The notes under the pieces are model-generated. The model did not search any database. It had not been told where the DNA came from and saw only the letters and a program-made list of their open reading frames with translations. From contig JANUSC010000052.1 in the NCBI GenBank assembly GCA_025200525.1, positions 1 through 64,000 of the forward strand: DNA of 64,000 nucleotides, written 5' to 3'. Numbering within the stretch: position 1 is the first letter of the stretch; each line of letters starts with the position of its first letter. Position numbers and translations under genes: made by a program. Shown here piece by piece: positions 36,602-48,774 of this stretch. The DNA comes from Camellia lanceoleosa (lineage: Eukaryota; Streptophyta; Magnoliopsida; Ericales; Theaceae).

Positions 36602-39600
36602 TGTAGACACCCCATTTTGACCGTCCTCAAGACTTGGGCGTCGTACGCTTGAACACTCGGTGATTATCCATGTTTGTGTTTGTTTGGAGTTCGGAGTTCT
36701 CGACTCGGCCTGCCTCAAGACCTCCGAACTTGACGGTTTTGTGACTAGTTTTGAACCAAACACTTGTGTTTTGCGTTTGAGGGGCAGGGAATGCCTACTG
36801 AGGTATCCCCACATACCGCCGGCTGTGGCTAGAGGCCCTTGGTGGTAGTTTCCGGCACTATATTGTGCCGGTCGGCACTCTTTGTGCGGTCGGCACTCTT
36901 TTGGCAAAATGACCATTTTGCCCGGCCATTCACTTCTGTTGCTACGAGATATTTTTTAGGCAATTTGTTTAGCTCTTGTTTCCCCTCCATACGTGTATGG
37001 AGGGATGAACTGAATGACTTAGTTTGTAAGTCTTTGTTGCCCTATAAGAGGAAGGCTCTTCTTCTTGACTTAGGGTTGGACTTTTGAGAGGTTTTGACCA
37101 TTTTAGGCAGAGAGGAAGTTGGTTTAGGTTGAGAATATATATCTATCCTATATCTATTCTTCTCTTGTAAAACTAGGTGTTTTGTGCCTTACTTTTGCAC
37201 ACTAGCACCTAGTGTTTCACCTTCTTTTGCAACGAGGTTCTAGAGGTTGGTTTTTGGTGATTCTTGGTTGGTTTTGAGCTCAAAAGCCACAACACCAAGC
37301 TTTGTGAAGAAGTCTACAAGGGTGAGCCACTAGTCCTCTTTTTCCTCATTTTTTGTACCTTGTTTTTGCTTGCTTTAAAATAGTTTTTGTGCTTAGTCCA
37401 CAACACATAAAAGTTCTGTTTTAGGCCCTCTTTATTGTTCATTAAGAGTGTTTTGTGGTTTGAGCAAGTTTGATCACTCCTAGACCTTGAAAAGGGCACT
37501 TTTTGTGCTATTTTGTGAGAGATCCGAGATTTTGGTGATAGGATCTCTTCACCACTGAAATCTTGAGGATTTCGGTGGTGGCTTTCTGTGAAGTCTCAAA
37601 GGGAGGGCCACCCCTCTCCTTGATGTCCTTGAAAAGGACAAGTTTTGCCTCTTGAGAGCACCATGCTTGAGTGTGTGTTGAGTATGCTTGAGTTGTTTTC
37701 CATGCTTATATTGCCATGATATAACATGCCTCTAAGTTGGTTTTGGTCTCCTATGCATGCTTAGTATAGTTGCCTTGTAATGCCTCTTATTGCTTTAACA
37801 TGCCTAGGTTGTGTGCCTCCATTTCTAGCATGTTTTAGGCTCACATCCATGAAGCTTGTATGCTTATTTTGCCATGTATGAGGTCTGTCCATGGTCATTT
37901 TGGTCGACCATGACTTGTGTTCCATGTCCTCTTTATGTTTGGTTTGTTGGCTTTAAGGGTACAAGTGTATAGCATGCCTTGCTTGCATTGTCTTTGATGG
38001 TTTGGAACCACTTCATATGCTATTTCAGTCCCTTAGAAGTGCTTGTATGTTTACATTGCATGCTTCTTTGTGACTTCTTAAGCTTAGTATGTCTTGCATG
38101 CTCCATGTTTAGGCCTTATCGCATGCCTTTGAATTTAAGCTTCTTAGATGCCATCAAAGTGGTCCTTTGGACCTATTTTGACATGCTTAAAAATCTGTTT
38201 TGGGTCGATCAATGCATGCCATAATTGCTTTGTCTTGGTTTGGTTCAAACACCCATTGACTTGCCTTAAGCCTAGGCCATTTGCATGCTGCTTTGTTTGG
38301 CATGCTTCATTGCATGATTTGGCATCATGTTTAACTTGGATTTCAGAGCTTTAAGTGCATGCTAGTTGCCCATGTTTGGCCTCTTCAAGTGTGCATAAGA
38401 GTTGCTTTTGTATGCCTAAGTCTTGAGCCTTAACACTTGCATGTGTGTGTGTGCATTTGGTCTCATTTTCTAGGCACTTTTGGCCAGATTTTAGGCCCAT
38501 TTTGAGTTGCCTAATTCATGTATAAGTCCATCCCTCTTGTGGTTTGCATGCTTGCATTATATGCTTGTTTGTATGCTTGCATAGACACATGACATTGTCC
38601 ATCTTGCATGCCTAGATGACATGCTTAGGTTTGCACCACATTGACATGCATGCCAAGCCTCTTGAAGTGAGTTTGATAGAGTTTGGCACCCTTTTGTGCC
38701 TATGTGTTTTGTATGCATTTGAAAGTGAAGTTGCACTCTTGGTTCTTAGGGCCATCATGCATGGAAATCTTGCGATTGATGGTCAGGAATCGAGGCACAT
38801 GCCCCTTGAGTCCATGACATGATAGGAAATGTGTTTGGTGCATAAATAGCTTGGATTGTATTGCCATGCTTGTTGTTGTCCTCTATCTTTGTAGTCTGCG
38901 GAGTTCTGCAGGAAATTTTGTCTTGACGGCACTATTTAGTGCCGGCCGGACCAATTGGCAACCGATAGCTTCATTTAGTGCGGTGGCCATATCTTTTAGC
39001 GGTGGTTCTCTGCTGACGGTGGTACTCCCCAATGCTCGAGAGGCACTCACGGGATTTTGGCAATTTTACGAGAAGGATAGCGAGGAAACAGAGGCACACT
39101 TGCATGACGGTCGATTAAGCGAGTCGAACGCAGCGCATGCATCGGACCCTCATCCGAGGCCATTCTTCGCTTAATTAGATTAATTAGTTTATTTAATTAA
39201 TTTAGTTAATTTGTAATATTTAATTAGCTTGTGTAGTTAATTATTTATTAGTTTGTATTATTCTTTTGGTCCCTCGGCGAGGGCAAAAATGTAATGAGTG
39301 TCGTGAGTGGGTGTATGTCTTCCAACCCCATTTCTTTCTAACCCTTTTATTTACACCTTATGGTAGATTAGGGCACATTCAAATTAGCATACCTTATGCA
39401 ATGCATGCGTGCATACATGCATTTGTTTACATGCAGGGCTCGGTACATCATACAAAGCGCATTGTATTTTCAATTCCAAATTGAATATATGCTATTGATC
39501 GCATTCCACATGCCATGTTTAGGGTTAGCGAGCCTACTCTAGATTACATCTCGTGTGTGGTGCATTAGCCATTACCATGAACTAGGACATGCATGTTTTT

Positions 39601-40257
39601 GCTAACTAGTTCCTTGTTTTTTGGCCGAGTACGATGTAAGTGTTTATGGCTTTAGCATATCGCATGCGTGTGATTGTTACCATGACAATATGATTGCCAT
39701 GCGACTAAATGCTTACATGATAAACTATTTGAATGCTGTGGATGGAGGTTGGATTGCACGAGTTGGAATAACTCGTTGAAATCCGTATTTTAGCCTACTT
39801 GCAGTAGCAAAAAACAACACGTTTTTGAGACAAAAGCGGATATGCAATGTTTATTTCCAAATTAGGCGATCTAGTCTATACTTTTGTGTTGCGCATCACA
39901 TAGTAATTCTAGATTAATAATTGGGATAAACGCATAAAGTTTTCAAAAACGGATATCACGGTTAGTAAGTAGGTCTTGAATGGCGAAGAATGCTCATAAT
40001 GACCTTCCCGTCGTACCCAAGCTCGAGCCAAGACCACTTTGGTGATAGCGGACATGTGGCCTTGACCGAGTCGAGTTTCTAAATTTCCCAAAATAAAATA
40101 TTTAGGTGGCGACTCATGTCTAAGCATGATCCATGTTTGGCACTACTTTTCAAAAATCTGTTTTCTCAAGCGATTTGCGGATTTGGACTCTTTGGTTCAG
40201 ATTTAGAACCGACACAAAAAGTCGACTCAGTAGCGAGGTCCCGCATGGACGTCTGAT
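36602..40257 (+). mobile_element. LTR B, shared between bodies A and B
   Basis: This 3.66-kb LTR begins TGTAGACACCCCATTTTG after a polypurine tract and ends about two bases before TGGCGACTC. It therefore serves both as the 3' LTR of body A and the 5' LTR of body B. U3 contains GGTCGGCACTCTTTGTGCGG pairs (36,868-36,905). By eye it matches LTR A far better than LTR C, including small details such as AGTGCGGTGGCCATATC in the 38.98 kb block. Confidence 0.9.
37042..37049 (+). promoter_or_regulatory. TATA-like box of LTR B
   Basis: CTATAAGA lies 440 bp into the LTR in the same context as in LTR A. Confidence 0.5.
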
Positions 40258-40259
40258 TC

Positions 40260-40273
40260 TGGCGACTCAGGGA
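40260..40273 (+). promoter_or_regulatory. Primer binding site, body B
   Basis: TGGCGACTCAGGGA follows the LTR end. It is the best-preserved copy of the tRNA-Arg type site typical of Tat/Ogre elements; positions after TGGCGACTC diverge from the usual consensus, which is known for the clade and was not measured here. Confidence 0.6.
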
Positions 40274-40990
40274 TTTTAGAGCTTGACTCGAACTCGTGAT
40301 ATCTGTTTTGACTACACTTATGTGTTTCTTTGCATTGCATGTGCATTAGTGCGCCTAGGACACCGTGTTGGCCATCTGCTATTCTGGCGGTTTCTTGGGA
40401 GGCTTGTCTTGTCAAGGCATGTCCATAAGGCTGACCGGTTGCGGGCTCTGCCAGCATGGGAACACAAACCCCGGTTTTACCGGGGCACCCTTTTGGACCA
40501 TTCGACCTAGTTGCATAGTCGGAATCCGTAGTGACCATTCCAAACTAGGACAGGTTGCTTACCCGATATAGGTTGTTTGAAACCGCTGCGTGCGTAGTAA
40601 AACCTTAGCTCCTGACAGAATAGGACAGGGAAACCCTACCCCAACATAGGGGCGTATTGGCTCTCATTTACTTGCTATGTGCTTTTAGAGTGTATCTCTA
40701 CAGGGAATGCGTATCAGTTTGCAAAATTGGGCATCGAACTGCGGGCACCGATGCTCGATGTTGTTGTGGGTCGACTATATCTGCGGATTATCAGTTGATT
40801 TGGGACATGACTTCAGAGCAGTGTTGATAGTAGAGTGATTGTTCAACTACATCCGTGTTTGATCTGTTTAAGTGAAATGTTGCTTGTTTTCCGTTTGATT
40901 AGAGATTGAAAGAGTTAGTCGGAAACTAGTGTCTTCTCTCGCTGAGGCGGATCAACATGATCACGTAACTTCGAAGAGATTGTGGTCATA
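40274..40990 (+). mobile_element. Leader (5' UTR) of body B
   Basis: Noncoding leader from the primer site to the gag start, collinear with body A. It carries ACACTTATGTGTTTCTTTGC, GGCCATCTGCTATTCTGGC and ATGTGCTTTTAGAGTGTATC. Confidence 0.6.
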
Positions 40991-41880
40991 ATGACGGCCA
41001 TGAGTCAAGGAACCACCCCACAAGATGAAGCTACTGTTGATACGCCGCATCCGCCAAGGTCGCCCGCTGCACACCCAGTCTGGACCCCTCAATTCTATCA
41101 GGCTCGCGAGCCCACTACATTCGAGTTAATGGGAATGATAGGCGATCTCCAGAGGTCCGTGGCGGATCTCGCTTACGGAATGTCAACCTCGCCACCGGTT
41201 GCACCATATGCTGGAAACTTCGAACCCCAGGAGCCCCCGATACTGGGGCGGATTGTGATCGAGCTCAATCAATCGGAGATGACCTCCACCCACTATGATG
41301 ATGTACCAGTACCACCCCAAACCTCCCACCAGGCCGAGGCCAGAGGCAAAGACAAAGTGAAGGTAGAGGCCGACCCTATTGAACAAATCGTAGGCGATCC
41401 GGGCTTTGAAGCCGGGGAATGAGCAAACAACGATATCGCGATTGTAACCAAAATTGTGGATGATGTTCTCCCACCCTACCGAGGGTAGTCCAAGTCGGTC
41501 GAGAATCGGGATAGACCCCGTCATGCCAAGAAGGTTCTTCCCACTCCCAGCCTTGCATCCGGAAAGGATCAGAAACCCAAGGTCGCACCAGCTAACCCAT
41601 TCGCTAGTGCATCTAGCAAGAATACACAGAGTCCCAAGTACCTGCCCCGAGGGCGCAGGGTCTTCCATTCTCTTTACATGCCTCTGTCTAGGGCACTTCT
41701 GATTTTGGCCAAAAAGGGGCATCTCACACGCCTTTAGGCGACCTCTACCAAGGAATCTCCCTGAGCCATGATGCCTTCAATCGGTCGTCGTACCATCAGG
41801 ACCGGCCATACTACGATAATTGTTCGCCTCCGGCATGAAGTCTGAGTTTGATTGATAATAAGGTCATCCTCGCCTACCTC
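40991..41880 (+). pseudogene. gag remnant of body B (N-terminal ORF plus C-terminal signature)
   Basis: The ATG at 40,991 opens 143 codons starting MTAMSQGTTPQDEATV and stopping at 41,420. A GTG nine bases upstream is in frame, but the ATG is the natural start. Beyond the stop another frame continues with KNTQSPKYLPRGRRVFHS and LYMPLSRALLILAKKGHLT (about 41,670-41,728), then frames with RLRHEV and LIDNK to 41,880. These are the C-terminal landmarks of plant Tat gag. The central particle-forming domain is not recognisable between the two parts, and the CCHC knuckle is broken. Gag normally builds the virus-like particle; this copy cannot encode a full one. It supports the view that A and B derive from an autonomous element. 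Confidence 0.7.
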
Positions 41881-44800
41881 GCCAAGTCGGTCCTCTGAGT
41901 TCTTGGATTGTGAGGACACGGATACCGAGGACACCGTCATGCTAGTATGTAATTGGGATTCAAGCGCTGCGGGCAATATCTGGTACATTTTTGGATATGG
42001 CGTTTGGCGCATTTTGAGCACCTATAGATGCTAGTTTTGTAAAACGACTTGGGTGTCGAGTCGGTCTTTTGATTTGTCTTGAGTCTGTCTCATTGTTTTG
42101 AGTCGATCCTTTTGTTTAAGTGCATCTAATTGTAATGAGTCAATCCTCTTTGTATAAGAATACTAGGTGACTTGAGTTGTTGCCTCGAGCACCATTTTGT
42201 TTTGTAATTACTTCTTTTTGCTTTCTTTTTGGGTCTACCTCATTGTGGAGCAGTTTACATCTGGGGAACCTGAATGAAACAGCCGTGGCTATCGTGATCC
42301 ATGTTTATTTATGTTGGGCTAGTTGTGCGAAGAATTGAATGGGGTGACAAGCATTCCACGCTCTTTTGTGCCTTAAAAATTATTGTTTTGACCTAAGCTT
42401 TTCAAAACCTTTTGAACACCTTGCGGTAAAAACAAAGAGGAGGAATTCCTCGGGATTTGCAAAACTTTGATCAAATTGAGAGAAAGAGACATGCTAAGCC
42501 CTTAATGAATGAAATCATGCTTGTCGGCGTAGTCTTGAGAAGGACCCTAGCCTTGATCCAGTTGGTTCCACATTGTCTTCGCACGAGCAAATCGTCGCCT
42601 TCTTAAAAACTTTCAAAAACAAGATATTTTATGTAGTCTTGCGAACACTGTGTGGGACCGTTCTCGAGATTTACGCAGCCTAGGATCGCTCTCGACCTCG
42701 AGACTCGACCCTATTTTCAAACCTTGGACCAAGATCCGAATGTTCAAACGATAGCTATCACGACGTCTGCGTAGCCAGTTCGAAGCACCCCTCGAGCAAG
42801 AGGCATCAAAATATCCGATCAGTGATCGAAGCAAACCAAGCAGGTAAGTGTGATGGACTTTACGCAAATCAACACAATAGCCGTTCTCCCAGATACAGAG
42901 AGGCTTCAATCTCAAAACCATTTGGCATGGGCATGCTACACTTTACCCCTTGAGAGGCTCGCTGGGCCGAAAACCCAGAAGGGCGACCCAGGCAAAAATT
43001 AGAGCAAAGAAATAATACAAAAAAAAAAATGCAAAAAATATATATCAAAAGAAATGCAAAAGAAAAGAAAAAGAATGAAAACGAAAAACATAGCTCGCAA
43101 GGTCGAAAACCCGCATTGGGCACCTTGGCAAAAGTTAGAGCCTAAAAATAGTGAAGGTTAAAATACCCGAGTGTACCCTAACCGGAACTACGTGAAGGCT
43201 TGATTCCCATGTTTGGGATCGTAGGCAACTTCACCTTGAAGTCCAAATTTCCGCTTCCATAGCGTCTCGATCCATGTCATGGTTTTGATCACTTTTGCCC
43301 TCTCCGAATCCGATATCTTGATTGCGCAATCCGGAATTGCGTGATTAACTTCCTCTTGAAGCCAAACCACCGACATCTTCCAGGTGACTGTGTCCACATA
43401 TTGATTCAAGCCGTCTTCGACTCCTCCGTGTCCGGGGATCCGACCGTCGTCAACAAAGACTGGCTTACAACTAGCCGTGGCATCAACCCAACAAGGGGCA
43501 ACTTTCCGTTGCCTCCATTACCATAAGTTGCCCCTGAGTTATGTTCAAACCAGGCAACTTTCCGTTACCTTCTCCCCTTTAAGCGGGGCAATTTTCCATT
43601 GCCTTCGATCCGAGGTTGCATATCTCGAGGGTAAGTTCTCGCTCGTTGAGCATTGATTCATAGCACAAAATAGTTTTTTAAAATTTTCACCGAGGTTGAC
43701 TCACTTTCTCGAAAACTATTCCATTTTCAAAATTGTTCCATGATTGGACCGAAGAGGAAAATTTTCTGCTCATGCTTGATTCGCATGATTTTCAAATCAA
43801 AAATTGAATAAGTGTGTTAATCTAACTCTCATTTTGGTCGAATGTTTTAGAAAACAAAATGGTCAAAATGACGAACTAAGGGCACGATTGAGTCAGTCCT
43901 CTGTCTTCCCCGTTAACGATTGCCGAGAGGCGCTTTATTCGCCAAGGAATAGCCGTGAGCTAATAGCGTCGGGCGTGAACCCGCTACTTCCTATTCATCT
44001 CATTCACCCCGGGAGGGATGCAAAAATGAGAGATTGAAGAATAGAGAGGAGTAAGTTGAGAGAAAAGTGAGAGAAGGGTTTTTTGAGAAAAACCGAGCTT
44101 GAAGGCCGAGTGATGTGAGAGTCACAAATCAGAGGGGGTGGGAAACTTGCCCGGAAGAATTGGCTCCTCAAGATCTTTTGTTTTCAAATGCGTCTGTGTG
44201 TCGTGTCTTTTGATTTGTCAGTCTCAACTTAGTCTTGAGTCTTTCCCGAGTATGTGTTGTTGTGTTAGGTCGTGTGCCTTTTTGTTTCTTGGTTTGAGTC
44301 TGCCTCGCCGTGTTCTGTGATTAGGCTCGGTACCCTGGTTGAAAACCCATCCTCTTTCAAAAAGTAATCGTTTGTGCTCGGAATGCTGTGCCATTCTCTA
44401 ACATCCGTAAAAGCAAGAAAAGGAAATGGAAAATTTGGGGCATTTGAGTGTATTTCAACTGCAACCGTGTCAGTCTTTTGATCCGTCTTGTCAGATTGGA
44501 CCTATTTGTTCAGGGTTTGCTGTGTGCAGAATGAACCAAATACTGAGTTATGGGCTAAATGCAGATCAATCCCAATGATTAGCCCTCGCAGAGTATGGGT
44601 TGTGTTCGGATTGAGCAATGGTTTGTATGAGCTGTCTTGCGTTTAGTTGGTGGTTGTTTGATTATCACCGCAAGTGTTCAAATCATCGATAACAAATTAA
44701 TATCATTTACATTTGAGGTGTAGAATGATGCAAAGCAAAGGTAAAGTATGAAATACGCAAAGATAGACAAATGTAACATTCTTTTCAAACAAAAGTTCGT

Positions 44801-44952
44801 TTCATATCATCTTTTTCAATACATAGTTTTGAGAAAACAAAAACCACTCAAGGGCAAGACATGGTACTCTATCTATCAAAAGAGAAAAGTACAAGAAAAG
44901 AAATAAAGAAAAGAAGCGATAAAATCATCATCATCAACATGAGGCCCCATGC
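41881..44952. other. Body B spacer: pol missing, conserved noncoding blocks
   Basis: No RT, RNase H or integrase motif is seen on either strand. It contains the GGCAAAAATTAGAGC/GGCAAAAGTTAGAGC pair (42,991-43,005 and 43,127-43,141) around an A-rich run, the TTTGGGATCGTAGGCAAC block (43,213), the GGCAACTTTCCGTTACC / GGCAATTTTCCATTGCC pair (43,553-43,602) and GAATAGAGAGGAG (44,039). The purine-rich run ATCAAAAGAGAAAAGTAC (44,875) lies just beyond the antisense gene's stop. Confidence 0.6.
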
Positions 44953-47900
44953 CTAAGGGTCGGCCTCGCCCTCTTCCCCGGGCACAAAAGCGTCGTCGAG
45001 GCCACATCCTGAGCCCGAGCTTAGCCGAGCTCCCGGCCTCCTCCATAAATGACTCGGCCTCGCCCGACTCACCGTCTCGAACTGAGCTCGAGAGCTACTC
45101 CCACATGACCACGCCCCTCAGTGCGAGGGAATATCCTTCCGTCCCCGTAGAGGCAGGAGGCCACCGAGCAAAGGTCACCCTTTGGAGGGATCGGGAAAGG
45201 AGGTCGAAATCTGAGAACAAACACATCGAGAAAATTGTGACGGTTTATTGCAAGATCACAGGTGTAGATGCAGCGAAGTGTGAATGCCGTGAGCAGTTTA
45301 TCAGTACAGAATGCAGTGTATGAGTACAATGTATGAAGACCGTGAGCAGTTTATCAGATTTTTGTGCAGTATAGTAGATTGTGCGAAACAGAGTATGATT
45401 TGAGACTGTGGTCAGTAGAACATACCGGCAAGCCGTAGACGGCCAAAGCGTCGAGAGTCCGCTGCAGCATCCCCATCAGGGAGGCATTCAGCTCCACAGA
45501 CTGACGGGTATACTCGGAGGAAGCCTGCAAAAGTATTAAATACATCAGTATTCTGTGGGATATCTAAATGAACTGAAATGACAATGCAAGATGCAGAAAT
45601 AAAGTAATACATACCGGAGGCAACTCAGGAATGCCGGCCAACTCGTGACCAGCCTGAGGAGGAGCAAAAGGGATCTGGTAGGTCTCCCCACTCTGCCCCC
45701 TATAAGTCAACATAGTAGGTAGAGCGGGCCACCGGCCCCTCGCCCCTCTCAGACTTCTCCCGCCATGAAGCTCGAGCCCTCGTGATGGCCCCGCCTCGCT
45801 TCCTGTCCTGCCTGGCCGGGCGCCGTGGGTCTCACTGATCACTCGGAGCCCCGCCAGAGGCCGTGATCAGAAGGTCCGGACACATACTGCAATAGTCGCC
45901 TCAGAGGGCATCCACATCTATGGCCCACCAAGGGTGTAGTCCTCCATCTGCCTTGAAAAACCTCGATGTCCTCATGTGCTCGAGGCCGGATCGAACTATC
46001 TGCTTCCGGCAATCCTGTGGTCTGACGAAGAAGCGCTCACCTGTACAGTTCGACAAACCGACCCTCCAGAGAATCCCAGAGCGAGGTCTCGATGGCGCCG
46101 GATACCTATCTCGTATCACCGCCGGGAGTGGAGCCCACGGCTGCCAGGTGACCTGAAATGAAATACAGTTGATTATTCATCGATATAGAAATGTAAGCAA
46201 GCGAAGCTTAAACGGATCAGTAAGTAAAACATACCTCGATGGGGGTGATGGTGTCAAGAAACGGCGAAGAAGCTAAAGTGTCCCGGCCTCCGGACACATC
46301 GCCCGTCAGAAGCGGGCGAGAAAAGGGGACGACCAGAGGGTCTCCGCCTCCCGACCGCTCTAGCTCGAAAGTAGGCGTACCCACAACCGCAAAATGACGT
46401 CAAGATGACCATCGAAAGGTATCAGATAAAATGTAAATAAGAGAGCCGCAGGTTGTGCAAAGTGTTGAGCAAAGTGTCAATAAAGCAGTGTAATATGTGT
46501 GCCATATGTACGGTACAAGAATTGTAAAGGCATACAGCTTATGCAAAGGTGCAAGTACTGAAAGTACTGAGCAATGTAAGCAGAGGAGAAGACATACCTC
46601 CCAGGCTTGCCAGTAGCCTCCTAGCAATGTCACTACCACGAGAGATCGAGCTCATATAACCGAAGGGTGGCGAGCCGCTACCAACCATATCTTGCACAAT
46701 CCTCTCGACATCCACCAAGGCGCGAAAGGTGCAGAGGGCACTGTGTTCGCCCGTCGGCAAACAGGTGGTCCCTAAAAAAAACATGAGAAAGCCGCGTGCA
46801 TGCCCCTCAGTGGCCTCCTGGGTCATCGGAGCTGCGTCCACCAGCATGGTCCGCACTCGAAACTGCACCTCAAACCAGGAGTAGCGGACGAACCCTGGAC
46901 GAACAAGTGGCGGCGCCGCCGAAAATGAACTCGGCGATCCACTCGTCCATGTTCGTGTCGGCGGATCGGATCACCACCCCGATGCCAGTGAGCATCGAGA
47001 AGTCGTAAGGGGTCATCGTCATGACCTCGGCCGCTGATAGATGAAAAGAATCGGTGTCCCACCACCTCTCGCCAGAGCGGCAAGAAGAGGTCTGCAAGTA
47101 GAGAGTCCGAAAGTCCTCGCAGAAGGTACCGCCGCCCGATCCACAATGCGCTTAACGGCTAAGGCCGCAAGGCGATGCGAGCATGAAGGTAATGTTCCCA
47201 TACCATGAGAGTATGGAGTCCCCTCAGAGTCAAGAAATTGCAAAGCCATATGAAGATATGCAATGGTACAAATCGGTATGCGTGCAGACTTTTAAAATTC
47301 AAAAGCAGAAACCGGTGTGCTTCCATTATTGTGCTTAACGAACTACAAACGCGTAATGCATCAGTGTATTGTAGATGCTCCAGTATAAACACGGTGCATA
47401 TGTGCACATTTCTCAAATGCAAGCAAATGTCGGGGTTTTCGATATCAAAGGTGTGGGTCATGGCTCATGTGATATGTCGGTGCTCTATGAGGATCGGTGT
47501 AAACAAATGTGCGTGCTTTTCAACGTTCAAATAGAAGCCGTGTCTTGGTATGTTTAGTAAACTACAACGTGATGTGTCCGCGTGTTAAGTGCGATTTGTA
47601 CAAATCTAGCATGCGTCGAATTTTCAAGATTCAAATAACGCCGGTGTTGGCAAATTGGCGAAGCAATGTGTGCCGTGTGTTTGGTTGATCCAAACTAGTG
47701 CAGTGTATGTGCATGTGCGTCGGTCCTAAACAGGTGTCAGTAGTGAGTTTGTCTACAATCGACTACGGTTCAGCGCATCAGAACTAAGCAGTTAATGGGT
47801 TCAGTTAGCTATGGCAGTTGACAGGAAATCCTACATTGCGGAAAATAAAAGACCAGAATGTTACCTCAGTGGCGCCAGCAGACAAGTGGGAGGCCGGCTC

Positions 47901-48083
47901 AAAGAAAAGCTCGTCCAAAACTCGCCAAAGCCGCGGAAGTGGCGAGTCCATCGGTGGTAGCACGTGGATGGCCGGGCGATAGGTCGCCGGATCGAATGGG
48001 CGCTCGCTCAACGGGAGGAGCTCGACCCCGGGGTCCATCTCATGGTCCGGGGGAGTCCCGACATGTGGAACATCGTCTGCCAT
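44953..48083 (-). pseudogene. Antisense intron-containing PMD gene, body B copy (best preserved)
   Basis: Minus strand; six exons fit GT-AG borders: 48,083-47,865 (73 codons, MADDVPHVGTPPDHEMDPGV...), 47,223-46,598, 46,387-46,235, 46,152-45,615, 45,524-45,426 (exactly 33 codons, VELNASLMGMLQRTLDAL) and 45,210-44,953. Introns are about 641, 210, 82, 90 and 215 bp; exons 1, 3 and 5 are multiples of three. PMD landmarks in order: MTMTPYDFSMLTGIGV, EGHARGFLMFFLGTT, FGYMSSISRGSD, a frame with GGYWQAWE at the exon 2 end, VTWQPWAPLPAVIRDRY at exon 4 start and CTGERF. Frameshifts in exons 2-4, a stop in exon 4, an in-frame stop early in exon 6 and an altered exon 3 acceptor (GCGG for GCAG) make it nonfunctional as read. 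PMD is known from MAIN/MAIL proteins and from some transposable elements. Confidence 0.85.
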
Positions 48084-48407
48084 GGGTAATGATGGTGAAA
48101 AATAGCCGGAAAAGGAAAACCGGGTCGAATCTGAAAAGTCAACCGACAAAGTCAAACCCGAGAGGGTCGGAAATGGCCGAAGGTCGGAATGTGAAAAGGC
48201 ACGAGGATGAAGACAAAATCAAGGGAACAAGTCCCGAGAAGGCGAAAATGGTGAAAAATGCACCAAACAAAGTTTTGTTCGGTCAAAATGTCCGAACGGT
48301 GAACTTGCGAATCGGACGATTTAAAATGACGAAACGCGAAGAAATCGCGAAAAATCAAAGGAAAAACACTCTAGAGAGAGAGAGGTGGATTTGGCTTGAA
48401 GTGAAGA

Positions 48408-48610
48408 AAATAGGGTTTGGGAACCCTATTTTATAAAAACCCGAGGCAAAATGGCAAAAAGCCGCCTCGATCATTTTTGGCCGGTCGGCCTTATTTTGGT
48501 CGGCACTATTTTGTGCCGATAGATGAGTTCATGCAGCCGGTGGAAGCGGTGACCACCCCACCCGGTGGTGTTCCCAAGGCCTGTTTAGGCAAGTTGAGGG
48601 TTTTGGGTCT
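48408..48610 (-). promoter_or_regulatory. Presumed promoter of antisense PMD gene, body B
   Basis: On the minus strand, 345-355 bp upstream of the ATG, there is a TTTATAAAA TATA motif (48,429-48,438). Overlapping it is a perfect hairpin with 11-bp arms AAAATAGGGTT around TGGG (48,408-48,434). Further upstream are GGTCGGCACTATTTTGTGCC (48,494-48,513) and GGCCGGTCGGCC (48,479), then CCACCCCACCCGGTGGTG (48,552). The same words occur in LTR U3 and U5, so the regulatory block may be shared with the LTR. AAACCCTA is also a telo-box-like motif common in plant promoters. Confidence 0.5.
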
Positions 48611-48774
48611 TCATAGCTCAAGAAAGTACGAGAAAATGCATTCCCGATGCTCAACCGCCTCCGTTTGACTTCGACCGTCTCTCTTGTCGCGTGGCGCTCA
48701 AATTCAGCGAAGATTGTATCCTTTCGTATCCTTTTGTCGTTCTGAGGATTCAAAAGTTGCCCCATGTGCATTGT

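Noticed and set aside
41183..41722. 179-codon minus-strand frame opposite gag
   Set aside because: It mirrors the gag remnant, has no recognised motif, and is not open in body A.
47858..48436. 192-codon plus-strand frame
   Set aside because: Shadow of exon 1 and leader of the antisense PMD gene; the minus strand carries the splice borders and motifs.
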